In this document: piece after piece, positions 1 through 7,738 of the stretch
Layout: every line of letters begins with the position of its first letter
Numbering within the stretch: position 1 is the first letter of the stretch
From: JANQPD01 sp963715655
GTDB taxonomy: Bacteria > Bacteroidota > Bacteroidia > Flavobacteriales > Schleiferiaceae
Assembly: GCA_963715655.1 (NCBI GenBank)
Contig: OY970262.1
Coordinates: 620,001-684,000, forward strand
Length of the DNA stretch: 64,000 nucleotides
Direction of reading: 5' to 3'
Made by a program: the position numbers and the translations under genes
Notes under the pieces: generated by a model
Told to the model about the DNA's origin: nothing
Seen by the model: the letters and a program-made list of their open reading frames with translations, nothing else
Database searches by the model: none

Positions 1-1840
1 GCCCACCTGCCGATTCCTCACGCGTAAGTGCATCTTTACACATTAATTCGCCTAATTCTAAAAAGTCGGCCACACGTAACGCTTTATCTAATTCAGGATT
101 CATTTCATTAATGGTTCCCGGTACTTTTACATCTGCCCAAAATTCAGCACGTAGCGCTTTTATTTCTTTAATAGCTTCTTGCAAACCTTGTGCATTCCGC
201 GCCATTCCGCACTTATCCCACATTATTTTACCTAAAATTTTATGGAAATGATCTACTGAATGTTTACCCGAAGCATTCATCAGTTTGTCAATATTGGCGC
301 GCACCTCTTTTTCTGCTTCTTCAAACTCTGGAGTGTCGGTAGCAATAGCACCGGTTCTAATTTCATCGGCCAAGTAATCGCCTACGGTGTAGGGTATTAC
401 AAAATAACCATCGGCCAAACCTTGCATTAGTGCGGAAGCTCCAAGGCGGTTGGCGCCATGGTCAGAGAAGTTAGCTTCACCTAACGCATACAATCCGGGA
501 ACGGTGGTCATTAAATTATAATCTACCCAAATACCGCCCATAGTGTAATGCACCGCAGGAAAAATCATCATAGGTGTTTTGTATGGATTGTCATCTACAA
601 TCTTCTCATACATTTCAAAAAGGTTACCATACTTGGCTTCCACCACCTTGGTTCCCAATTCTTTAATTTGCGTATCAGAAGGATTGTCAACACCTTGCAC
701 AGTGGCTTCGGTTTTTCCGTAGCGCATAATAGCGGCAGAAAAATCAAGATACACCGCTTGCCCCGTAGCGTTTACGCCAAAACCTTCATCGCAACGTTCT
801 TTTGCTGCACGTGAGGCCACATCGCGCGGCACTAGGTTTCCAAAACTTGGGTATCTACGCTCTAAGTAATAGTCTCTTTCTTCTTCCTTTAATTCGGTTG
901 GTTTTTTCTTTCCTTCGCGGATGGCTTCTGCATCCTTTCGGTTTTTAGGTACCCAAATACGCCCATCATTACGTAAAGATTCACTCATCAGCGTAAGCTT
1001 ACTTTGGTGATCTCCAGAAACCGGAATACACGTTGGGTGAATTTGCGTGTAACATGGGTTTGCCATGTAAGCACCTTTTCGGTGTGCACGCCAAGCGGCA
1101 GAACCATTAGAACCCATTGCGTTGGTAGAAAGGAAAAATACGTTTCCGTAACCTCCGCTGCACAGTAATACAGCGTGTGCGCCATGGCGTTCAATTTCTC
1201 CTGTTACCAAGTTTTTAGCAATTATGCCACGTGCCTTTCCATCTACTTTTACAATGTCCATCATTTCATGACGGTTATACATTTTTACTTTCCCCTTAGA
1301 AATTTGGCGGGAAAGTGCGGAATATGCACCTAATAAAAGTTGTTGACCGGTTTGCCCTTTGGCATAAAAAGTACGACTTACTTGTACACCGCCAAAAGAC
1401 CGGTTGTCAAGTTGCCCACCATAATCACGCGCAAAAGGAACGCCTTGTGCAACGGCTTGATCTATAATATTGGCAGATACTTCTGCTAGCCTATACGTGT
1501 TTGCTTCTCGCGAACGGTAATCGCCACCTTTAATAGTATCGTAAAACAAACGATATACGGAGTCACCATCGTTTTGATAATTTTTTGCTGCGTTTATACC
1601 TCCTTGCGCGGCAATGGAATGCGCTCTGCGAGGAGAATCTTGAAAGCAAAAAGCCTTAACGCTATAGCCCATTTCTGCTAAGGAAGCAGCGGCTGCACTT
1701 CCGGCTAAACCTGTACCAATTACTATTACGTCTATCTGACGCTTGTTAGCCGGATTTACTAATTTAATATTGCTTTTGTGGTTTTTCCACTTTTGCTCTA
1801 ATGGTCCTTCGGGAATTTTTGAATCCAATCTTGCTGACAT
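1..1840 (-). CDS. sdhA: Succinate dehydrogenase flavoprotein subunit, C-terminus cut by window edge
   Basis: FAD subunit that oxidises succinate to fumarate (TCA cycle and respiratory chain, cytoplasmic face of the inner membrane). I translated it from the ATG at 1838-1840; about 613 codons are present and the stop lies left of the window, so roughly the last 50 residues are missing. Visible motifs: FAD-binding GTGLAGSAAAASLAEMGY near residue 42, the flavin-histidine region HSIAAQGGINAAK, HPTCIP, the active-site arginine region RRYPSFGNLVPRD, and HYTMGGIWVDY followed by GLYALGEANFSDHGANRLGA. It lies 11 bp behind sdhC on the same strand, the usual C-A-B order in Bacteroidota; sdhB is expected beyond the left edge. 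The family is certain. Quinone reduction by a b558-type complex is inferred from the neighbour. Confidence 0.96.
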   Translation of the reverse strand, partial: MSARLDSKIPEGPLEQKWKNHKSNIKLVNPANKRQIDVIVIGTGLAGSAAAASLAEMGYSVKAFCFQDSPRRAHSIAAQGGINAAKNYQNDGDSVYRLFYDTIKGGDYRSREANTYRLAEVSANIIDQAVAQGVPFARDYGGQLDNRSFGGVQVSRTFYAKGQTGQQLLLGAYSALSRQISKGKVKMYNRHEMMDIVKVDGKARGIIAKNLVTGEIERHGAHAVLLCSGGYGNVFFLSTNAMGSNGSAAWRAHRKGAYMANPCYTQIHPTCIPVSGDHQSKLTLMSESLRNDGRIWVPKNRKDAEAIREGKKKPTELKEEERDYYLERRYPSFGNLVPRDVASRAAKERCDEGFGVNATGQAVYLDFSAAIMRYGKTEATVQGVDNPSDTQIKELGTKVVEAKYGNLFEMYEKIVDDNPYKTPMMIFPAVHYTMGGIWVDYNLMTTVPGLYALGEANFSDHGANRLGASALMQGLADGYFVIPYTVGDYLADEIRTGAIATDTPEFEEAEKEVRANIDKLMNASGKHSVDHFHKILGKIMWDKCGMARNAQGLQEAIKEIKALRAEFWADVKVPGTINEMNPELDKALRVADFLELGELMCKDALTREESAGG

Positions 1841-1851
1841 AATCTTTCTAC

Positions 1852-2526
1852 TTATAATGAATTAAAATAGTGAAACAACGCAATAAAAATGAAGCCTGCG
1901 GGAATCAAAATCGCGTAAGCCGTGCCAATTTTTTTAATGGCAGGTGTATATTTTGGATGCCTTGCACCAATGGATTGAAAAGAAGATTCAAAGCCGTGCA
2001 ATAAGTGCAGGGATAAAAACACAAACGCCAAACAATACACGCCAATTCTTAGCGGGTTTTCAAACATGTGTAACACCTCACCGTAGTATCTGTTCGCATC
2101 AGCAGGATTTTGCTCAATGTATTTGTAATTCATTTCGGGTATCCAAAAATCATAAAAGTGGAAGCCTAAAAAGAATAAGATAAAAAGACCGCTCCAAACC
2201 ATGTTGCGGCTCATCCAACTAGAATTTGCAGCACCATTAAACTTAATATATTTTACTTTTCTTGCTTTATTATTTCTAACGCTAAGCACAAAACCCATTA
2301 CAAAATGATAGGTAACGCCAAATATTAGTATTGGTTGTAATACAAATTGCACCAAGGGGTTAGTGCCCATAAAGTGTGAGAGTTCGTTGAATGTTTCTGC
2401 GCTAAAAACAGAAGTAACGTTAATGGTAAAATGCTGTACCAAAAAAACGATTAGAAATAAAGCGGAAAGTGCCATGGTAAATTTCATACCTATGGTGGAC
2501 TTTAGTAAACCGGTTTTGCCTGACAT
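1852..2526 (-). CDS. sdhC: Succinate dehydrogenase cytochrome b subunit, b558 family
   Basis: Membrane anchor that carries haem and passes electrons from SdhAB to menaquinone. The 224 residues form about five hydrophobic segments (roughly 15-35, 60-82, 108-128, 155-175, 200-220), with histidines near or in them (QHFTIN, YHFVMG, FHFYDF, LHLLHGFES) as expected for the di-haem, single-subunit anchor of the Bacillus/Bacteroidota type. This is the first gene of the sdhC-sdhA operon, 11 bp before sdhA. A promoter with both elements lies upstream (2558-2588). The start ATG at 2524-2526 gives the usual N-terminus. Family assignment is from composition, topology and context. Confidence 0.93.
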   Translation of the reverse strand: MSGKTGLLKSTIGMKFTMALSALFLIVFLVQHFTINVTSVFSAETFNELSHFMGTNPLVQFVLQPILIFGVTYHFVMGFVLSVRNNKARKVKYIKFNGAANSSWMSRNMVWSGLFILFFLGFHFYDFWIPEMNYKYIEQNPADANRYYGEVLHMFENPLRIGVYCLAFVFLSLHLLHGFESSFQSIGARHPKYTPAIKKIGTAYAILIPAGFIFIALFHYFNSL

Positions 2527-2557
2527 GCTTTTTAAAAGTTATAATTTTTGCAGAGAG

Positions 2558-2588
2558 CAAAAGTAAGGGCTGAAGCATCTATCATCAA
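2558..2588 (-). promoter_or_regulatory. Bacteroidota-type promoter of the sdhCA operon
   Basis: Read on the minus strand: TTG at 2588-2586, 20 bp, then TACTTTTG (2565-2558), matching the Bacteroidota consensus TTTG-N19..21-TAnnTTTG. Transcription should begin about 2550, leaving a leader of roughly 25 nt before sdhC. Confidence 0.6.
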
Positions 2589-2670
2589 GATTGGGTGCAA
2601 TTTAGACTGATTATAGGAAGAAACAGAAAATTGAGTGATTAGAGCTTATGCAGAGCCGTTTTTATCTTTA

Positions 2671-2678
2671 TACATTTG
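2671..2678 (+). promoter_or_regulatory. Bacteroidota -7 box upstream of the M24 peptidase
   Basis: TACATTTG is an exact match to TAnnTTTG. It lies 23 bp before the ATG at 2702 and downstream of the alternative ATG at 2648, so transcription would start after the upstream ATG. This favours 2702 as the true start. Confidence 0.5.
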
Positions 2679-2701
2679 CGCTTTACGCAGAAAAATACTT
2701 T

Positions 2702-3991
2702 ATGAAATACAATAGCATTAACGCCCAACTTTTTATTGAAAACCGCAAACGATTTATTGAAAAGTTAAAGCCTAACAGCTTGGCTATTTTTAATAGTAAT
2801 GATATAATGCCCAGTAATGCTGATGGTAATTTGAAGTTTATTCAAAATAAAAATCTGTTTTACTTAAGTGGTGTAGATCAAGAGGAAAGTGTGTTGGTGG
2901 TTTTTCCGGATGCTTATTTTGAGAAGCACCGCGAGATTTTATTCTTAAAAGAAACCAACGAACACATTGCGCGCTGGGAAGGTGAAAAATTGAGTAAAGA
3001 AGGCGCTACGGCAGTAAGTGGAATTAAAAGTGTTTTTTGGCTTACCGAGTTTGATAAAGTAATGGCTGATTTAATGAGTCAGGTTAGGAATGTGTATTTA
3101 TCTGGTAACGAGCATTTGCGCAGCACCACCGAGGTAGAAACGCGTGAAGATAGATTTAGAAAGCAATTTATGGCGCGCTATCCGTTGCACGAGTACGAGC
3201 GGAGTGAACCGATTATGCATGGATTACGCGCAATAAAATCGCCCATAGAAATTGAGCTTTTGCAAAAGGCAAGCGACATTAACACCAAAGCCTTTAACAG
3301 GATTTTGAAAGTGATGAAACCCGGTATGAAGGAGTATGAATTGGAAGCAGAATTTATACATGAATATACACGCCACGGTTCTACCGGTTTTTCTTACGAT
3401 CCGATAATTGCCGGTGGAAAAAACGCTACCATTTTACATTACGTAGAAAACAATCAGCCCATTAAAGATGGTGATTTGGTGCTTTTTGACTGTGGCTGTT
3501 GGTATGCTAATTATGCTAGTGATGTAACGCGTGCCTATCCGGTAAACGGAAAATTTACACAACGCCAAAAAGACGTGTATAATGCGGTATTACGTGTACA
3601 AAAAGCTAGTTTAGATATGCTTAGGCCCGGCAATCAATTACATGAATACCACAAAGAAGTAGGAAATTTAATGAGTGATGAATTGCTTCAACTTGGGTTG
3701 ATTGATAAAACAGATGTAAAAAACCAAGACCCTGATTGGCCGGCTTACAAAAAGTATTTTATGCATGGCACTAGCCATTACATTGGTTTAGATGTGCATG
3801 ATAGCGGATTATGGACAGAGAAAATGGAAGTAGGTAACGCCTTTACTTGCGAGCCAGGTATTTACATTCCCGAAGAAGGTATAGGCATACGTATAGAAGA
3901 TGATATTGTAATTGGTGAAAAGGAAAACCTCAATATGACCACCGGTATTCCTAAAGAAGTAGCGGAAATTGAAGAGGCAATGAATGGGTAA
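2702..3991 (+). CDS. pepP: Aminopeptidase P family protein (M24, Xaa-Pro peptidase)
   Basis: Dinuclear metal peptidase that removes N-terminal residues before proline; cytoplasmic. The start at 2702 (MKYNSINAQLF) gives 429 residues and begins right at the usual N-terminal AMP_N domain. An in-frame ATG at 2648 would add 18 residues but sits upstream of the predicted promoter box. The N-terminal domain spans roughly 1-150. The creatinase-fold catalytic domain carries the expected metal ligands: two Asp in LFDCGCWYANYASDVTRAYP, His in MHGTSHYIGLDVHD, Glu in CEPGIYIPEEG and Glu in GIRIEDD. A TA pair follows after 18 bp. Family is secure; proline specificity is inferred. Confidence 0.92.
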   Translation: MKYNSINAQLFIENRKRFIEKLKPNSLAIFNSNDIMPSNADGNLKFIQNKNLFYLSGVDQEESVLVVFPDAYFEKHREILFLKETNEHIARWEGEKLSKEGATAVSGIKSVFWLTEFDKVMADLMSQVRNVYLSGNEHLRSTTEVETREDRFRKQFMARYPLHEYERSEPIMHGLRAIKSPIEIELLQKASDINTKAFNRILKVMKPGMKEYELEAEFIHEYTRHGSTGFSYDPIIAGGKNATILHYVENNQPIKDGDLVLFDCGCWYANYASDVTRAYPVNGKFTQRQKDVYNAVLRVQKASLDMLRPGNQLHEYHKEVGNLMSDELLQLGLIDKTDVKNQDPDWPAYKKYFMHGTSHYIGLDVHDSGLWTEKMEVGNAFTCEPGIYIPEEGIGIRIEDDIVIGEKENLNMTTGIPKEVAEIEEAMNG

Positions 3992-3997
3992 AATGCT

Positions 3998-4005
3998 TAT
4001 TTTTG
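3998..4005 (+). promoter_or_regulatory. -7 box immediately before the antitoxin gene
   Basis: TATTTTTG matches TAnnTTTG and ends only 4 bp before the antitoxin ATG at 4010. If used, the transcript would start at or next to the start codon (leaderless). No clear -33 element was seen. Confidence 0.4.
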
Positions 4006-4009
4006 AAAG

Positions 4010-4258
4010 ATGACGTTAAAGTTAGAATTAACATTCGCGCAAATTTTGGATTTGGTGCAGCAGTTGCCTAATGATGAGCAAAAGCTTTTGGTTACCCACT
4101 TAACCAAGGCGGAAGCATTTCAAGGTCTTAAAGAAATTGCTGTTGCTATTCAGAAAAATGCAAAGGAGAAAGGATACGCGCTACCTAGTGAAGAAGAAAT
4201 TTTAAATGAGGTAAATGAAGTGCGTCAGGCGTTTTATGAAAAAAAGAAAAAAGTTTGA
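4010..4258 (+). CDS. Putative antitoxin of a PIN-toxin pair
   Basis: Small charged protein of 82 residues with no signal or membrane segment. The N-terminal half looks helical and leucine-rich (LTFAQILDLVQQLPNDEQKLL), resembling antitoxins that begin with a short dimerising helix pair. The C-terminal half is rich in Glu, Lys and Asn (NEVNEVRQAFYEKKKKV) and could be the toxin-wrapping tail. It overlaps the PIN gene by 4 nt (TTGA: TTG start inside the TGA stop region), the classic antitoxin-toxin arrangement. I do not recognise a named antitoxin family; the call rests on size, overlap and neighbour. Autoregulation by the complex would be usual but no operator is obvious. Confidence 0.65.
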   Translation: MTLKLELTFAQILDLVQQLPNDEQKLLVTHLTKAEAFQGLKEIAVAIQKNAKEKGYALPSEEEILNEVNEVRQAFYEKKKKV

Positions 4259-4656
4259 AGGTTGTAATAGACACAAACATCTGGATTTCTTCGCTTATAA
4301 AAGACTTTAGCTTTATTGATTTTCTTGATTCACGCAGAGAAACCGTCATGTTATCTTGGTCTAACGATTTGTTTAAAGAAATAGCTGAAATTTCTAAACG
4401 ATCGAAATTCAACAAATACTTTGACCAAAAAAAATCTTTTGAACTTTTAACCTTCATTAAAAGCACTGGTTTGGTTTTTAACGATGTGTTTAAAACTTCC
4501 ACATTTGTAAATCCTAAAGATGAGTATCTGTTAGATTTGTGCCTACACGCAAAAGCTGAATACTTAGTGAGTGGAGACAAAGCACTATTAGCCTTACAGC
4601 AGATAGGCATCACCCAAATTATTTCTTTAGCGGAATTTAAACAACTGGTTCAATAA
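4255..4656 (+). CDS. PIN-domain toxin, TIGR00305-like family
   Basis: Probable metal-dependent RNase of the PIN fold, toxin partner of the preceding gene. It has 133 residues and starts at TTG (4255), overlapping the antitoxin stop. Acidic PIN residues are visible: VIDTNIWISS at the N-terminus, acidic/polar residues in NPKDEYLLDLCLHA (mid), and SGDKALL near residue 110, the pattern of putative PIN-family TA toxins related to TIGR00305 (COG1569). Its TAA stop overlaps the ATG of the alpha/beta hydrolase by one base (TAATG), so the TA pair and hydrolase may be translationally coupled. RNA target is unknown. Confidence 0.82.
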   Translation: MKVVIDTNIWISSLIKDFSFIDFLDSRRETVMLSWSNDLFKEIAEISKRSKFNKYFDQKKSFELLTFIKSTGLVFNDVFKTSTFVNPKDEYLLDLCLHAKAEYLVSGDKALLALQQIGITQIISLAEFKQLVQ

Positions 4657-5447
4657 TGGTTCGTTTTTTCACCTTCCGAGAAACCCAGTTTGCATTTAAT
4701 ACGCATCATTCTGGTACAGCTATTATTTTTTTACATGGCTTTTTAGAAAGTCAAAACATGTGGCAGCACGTAGTTGAAAAACTACCACGTGCTTGCCGCA
4801 AAATTACGCTTGATCTTCCCGGACATGGAGACTCGGAAAACCTAGGTTATGTGCATACCATGGAAGACATGGCAGAAATTGTAAAAGCCTTGGCTGATCA
4901 CTTAAAATTAAAGCGCTTTTTTCTTTGCGGACATAGCATGGGCGGTTATGTAGCCTTGGCTTTTGCCGAGAAATACCCCGACATGATTAAGGGAATGCTT
5001 TTGCTAAACACTACCGCCAGAGTAGATACCGAAGAGCGCAAACGCAATCGTGATAGAGCTATTGCCACTGTTAAAAAACATCATACCTCGTACATCAGAA
5101 TTGCTATACCTATGCTTTTTCGTGCTAAAAACAGGCGGAATTTAAAGGAGGCTGTAAATGAAGCAAAAAAAGATGGTTTGCGTACCTCTAAGCAAGGCGT
5201 AATTGCTGCCCTTGAAGGCATGAAGCTACGGCCAGATAGGGAAGTGCTTTTACATTTTGCACCTTATAATATTCTCTTTGTGGGGGGTAAGCATGATTCT
5301 GTAATTAATCAAGAGGATATGTTGGAGCAGATGAAGGCACACCGCGTAACGCCACTTTTATTAGAAAATGGGCACATGAGTTATATAGAAGATTTTGAAG
5401 AATTACTAAGCGGAATGAAGGCGTTTTTGAAGAAAAACTCAACTTAA
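4656..5447 (+). CDS. Alpha/beta-fold hydrolase
   Basis: Soluble serine hydrolase of 263 residues. The fold is clear: oxyanion region IFLHGFLES near residue 25, nucleophile elbow GHSMGG near residue 92, acid in VGGKHDSVI near residue 210, and catalytic His in NGHMSYIED near 240. No signal peptide. The substrate cannot be told; the family includes esterases and C-C bond hydrolases, for example MenH-like. It starts within the stop of the PIN toxin (TAATG) and meets the leftward lipoprotein gene tail to tail, sharing TTAA at 5444-5447, so neither gene has room for its own terminator here. Confidence 0.9.
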   Translation: MVRFFTFRETQFAFNTHHSGTAIIFLHGFLESQNMWQHVVEKLPRACRKITLDLPGHGDSENLGYVHTMEDMAEIVKALADHLKLKRFFLCGHSMGGYVALAFAEKYPDMIKGMLLLNTTARVDTEERKRNRDRAIATVKKHHTSYIRIAIPMLFRAKNRRNLKEAVNEAKKDGLRTSKQGVIAALEGMKLRPDREVLLHFAPYNILFVGGKHDSVINQEDMLEQMKAHRVTPLLLENGHMSYIEDFEELLSGMKAFLKKNST

Positions 5448-6634
5448 CTTTTAGGAGCAATAGTTAACAATTTCACGTTTGTCCTACTCAGTAAAAGCAC
5501 TCTATCATCAAAACTAAATTGCCATGTAGCAGCGGGCAACGTATTATATTCAGCCAATGGCGTGGCGTTATTAGCGTCTAATATTAATTGGCCTCCAGAT
5601 TCATTTACCGCAACATAGTGATCACTAACCGAAAAGTTATTAAAGCCAAAGTTACCTCCTTTATAAAACTCTTCCACCATACCTTGTTTTGATATTTTGA
5701 AAATAGTAATCAAGCTTTCAATAAAAATATTTTGAGAATTATTCTTAAAACCGAAGTAATCCGATTGGCCTATACCAAAAGTGCTGAAGGAACTTTGCCA
5801 AGAGAGATTGCTTTGCTCTGAAACATTTATGCTTGCAACGGAGCCTTTTGAGAAAGCTAAAACAATCTCCTCATCATAGACAATACTACGTAATTTACCA
5901 CCATACAATTTATCAACGTTTAACACAATTTGCTGTGCAGTAGAAAAACCATTAAGGGGTGCTGTCCAAATTGAAGTGGTTCTTAGGTTTAATTGCTGAT
6001 CATCTATATGGGTTACCGCAGCTATAAAATTTAAACCATTTGAGGAAACTATTTTAATTAAATCTACTCCGCAAGAATTGTTAGGGCACGGGGCTTTTAT
6101 CAGCGTGTCATATTTGTTTGTTTGCGGGCTAAAGCTCATTGCAACACTAGCATTATTTACTCTTTTGCCAAAATAAACTTTTTCATTGAACATAATAGGA
6201 TAACTTTTTTGGGCATTAGTTGATACTAAAATATTTGAGTTCTGAGTCTCATAAGCTAAATTTCCAGTTTCCATATCAATAAATTGAAATTTGGAATTGC
6301 TCGAACATAGAGTGATGTGTGTTTTAGAAAAAATCATGTTAAAAGAGGCATTTCTTTCGCCAGCGCTTCCTTGCCATTTCCACAAAATTTCCCCAGAATT
6401 TCTATCAATCTTGTATATTTTATTGCCTAAAAAGGAAACATCTCTGGTAAGTAAAAACAAAAATTCGTTTATATACGCTGCATCTGCAATTGCTTCATCT
6501 TCATCGGTTAATTGAAAAATGGTTTTGTCGCTTACCGTATGGGTAAAGCTATCCACTTCCATCTCTTCTTTTTTGCAAGTAGAAAATACAAGTAAAAAAC
6601 TAAGGCTGTAAATAAGTAGGTTTAGGTTTTTCAT
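5444..6634 (-). CDS. Lipoprotein with PQQ-like beta-propeller
   Basis: Predicted lipoprotein of 396 residues: a signal segment (NLLIYSLSFLLVFSTC) with a lipobox ending at Cys near residue 20, followed by Lys/Glu. The rest is beta-rich, with repeated motifs typical of PQQ-like or WD-like propeller blades, for example KIYKIDRNSGEILWKWQGS near residue 77 and FIDMETGNLAYE near 125. No catalytic residues are evident. Probably a periplasmic or outer-membrane scaffold or binding protein; the role is unknown. It sits 26 bp downstream of thiL and may be co-transcribed with it. Confidence 0.75.
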   Translation of the reverse strand: MKNLNLLIYSLSFLLVFSTCKKEEMEVDSFTHTVSDKTIFQLTDEDEAIADAAYINEFLFLLTRDVSFLGNKIYKIDRNSGEILWKWQGSAGERNASFNMIFSKTHITLCSSNSKFQFIDMETGNLAYETQNSNILVSTNAQKSYPIMFNEKVYFGKRVNNASVAMSFSPQTNKYDTLIKAPCPNNSCGVDLIKIVSSNGLNFIAAVTHIDDQQLNLRTTSIWTAPLNGFSTAQQIVLNVDKLYGGKLRSIVYDEEIVLAFSKGSVASINVSEQSNLSWQSSFSTFGIGQSDYFGFKNNSQNIFIESLITIFKISKQGMVEEFYKGGNFGFNNFSVSDHYVAVNESGGQLILDANNATPLAEYNTLPAATWQFSFDDRVLLLSRTNVKLLTIAPKS

Positions 6635-6659
6635 CTTTTCGGGATTTAATTACATTTTC

Positions 6660-7715
6660 TTAACCGCCAAAACTTTCCCAGCCTTGGGCTTTTAAAGGAA
6701 TCACCTGATTATCGCGCGTAAGTAAATTATTACCTTCAGCAAGGTCAGTAGCGTAGCCAATTACGGTCATATTAGGATTTCCTTTTATCTTGTCATGGTC
6801 TTTAATGTCTATGGTAAATAAAAGTTCATAATCTTCACCACCGCTTAAGGCTACTGTTGTAGTAGTTAGGTTAAATGCTTCGCACAATTCATACACCTTT
6901 GGGTCAAGCGGAATTTTATCTTCCATAAGCCTGAAGCCAACTTTGCTTTGTTTGCTGAGGTGTAAAATCTCAGAACTCAAACCGTCCGAAATATCAATCA
7001 TAGCCGTTGGTTTTACTTTTAACGCAGCTAAGGTTTCAATTACATCTTTACGCGCTTCTGGTTTTAACTGGCGTTGTAATACATATTCATTGCCGCTTAA
7101 ATCAGGTTGCATTTGCTTGTTGTCTAAAAACACAGATTTTTCGCGTTCTAAAATTTGAAGACCTAAATAGGCACCACCCAAGTCTCCTGACACTACCAAT
7201 AAATCGGTTTCTTTTGCGCCACTTCGGTAGGTTACACTCGCTTCATCGGTTACACCAATGGCGGTTACGCTTATCATCAATCCGCTGTAGCTTGAGGTGG
7301 TGTCACCACCCACTAAATCTACATCGTACACATCGCAAGCCAAGCGGATGCCGGCATATACTTCTTCTAAAAACTCTACACCAAAGCGGTTGCTTGCCGC
7401 AATGCTCACTAAAATTTGAGTAGGCTTGGCATTCATGGCATAAATATCAGAAAGGTTTACCACCACCGCTTTGTAGCCCAAATGTCGCGGTGGTACATAG
7501 GTTAAATCAAAGTGTACGCCTTCAATTAAAAAATCAGTAGAAACTACGGTTTGCTCTAAATTAAAATCAAGGTGGGCGGCATCATCACCAATGCCTTTTA
7601 AGCTGCTGCTTTGCCTTAACGGGAAGTTTTTAGTGAGTTTTTCAATTAAACCAAATTCACCAATATTTTCTAAAGAAGTAAAATCTTCTTGCGGAGATGC
7701 GTTTTCTGTTGCCAT
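6660..7715 (-). CDS. thiL: Thiamine-monophosphate kinase
   Basis: ATP-dependent kinase converting thiamine monophosphate to thiamine diphosphate, the last step of the cofactor pathway; cytoplasmic. It has 351 residues, usual for the family. AIR-synthase-like features are visible: GIGDDAAHLD near residue 41, STDFLIEGVHFDL near 60, VGGDTTSS near 135, and DISDGLSSEILHL plus ALSGGEDYELLFTI in the C-terminal half. The N-terminus starts with a short acidic extension before the conserved GEFGLIEKL. No TPP riboswitch was found upstream, only a -7 box 4 bp from the start. Confidence 0.93.
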   Translation of the reverse strand: MATENASPQEDFTSLENIGEFGLIEKLTKNFPLRQSSSLKGIGDDAAHLDFNLEQTVVSTDFLIEGVHFDLTYVPPRHLGYKAVVVNLSDIYAMNAKPTQILVSIAASNRFGVEFLEEVYAGIRLACDVYDVDLVGGDTTSSYSGLMISVTAIGVTDEASVTYRSGAKETDLLVVSGDLGGAYLGLQILEREKSVFLDNKQMQPDLSGNEYVLQRQLKPEARKDVIETLAALKVKPTAMIDISDGLSSEILHLSKQSKVGFRLMEDKIPLDPKVYELCEAFNLTTTTVALSGGEDYELLFTIDIKDHDKIKGNPNMTVIGYATDLAEGNNLLTRDNQVIPLKAQGWESFGG

Positions 7716-7719
7716 TTGG

Positions 7720-7727
7720 CAAAAGTA
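7720..7727 (-). promoter_or_regulatory. -7 box next to the thiL start
   Basis: Minus-strand TACTTTTG matches TAnnTTTG and ends 4 bp before the thiL ATG, suggesting a leaderless or nearly leaderless transcript. Confidence 0.4.
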
Positions 7728-7738
7728 AGCAGAGTGCT

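Noticed and set aside
2648..2701. 18-residue N-terminal extension of the M24 peptidase
   Set aside because: An exact -7 box lies downstream of that ATG, and the family domain starts at the later ATG (2702).
7007..7423. Open frame of 138 codons opposite thiL
   Set aside because: It is the reverse reading of the conserved thiL gene, is full of His/Arg/Leu typical of antisense frames, and has no independent support.
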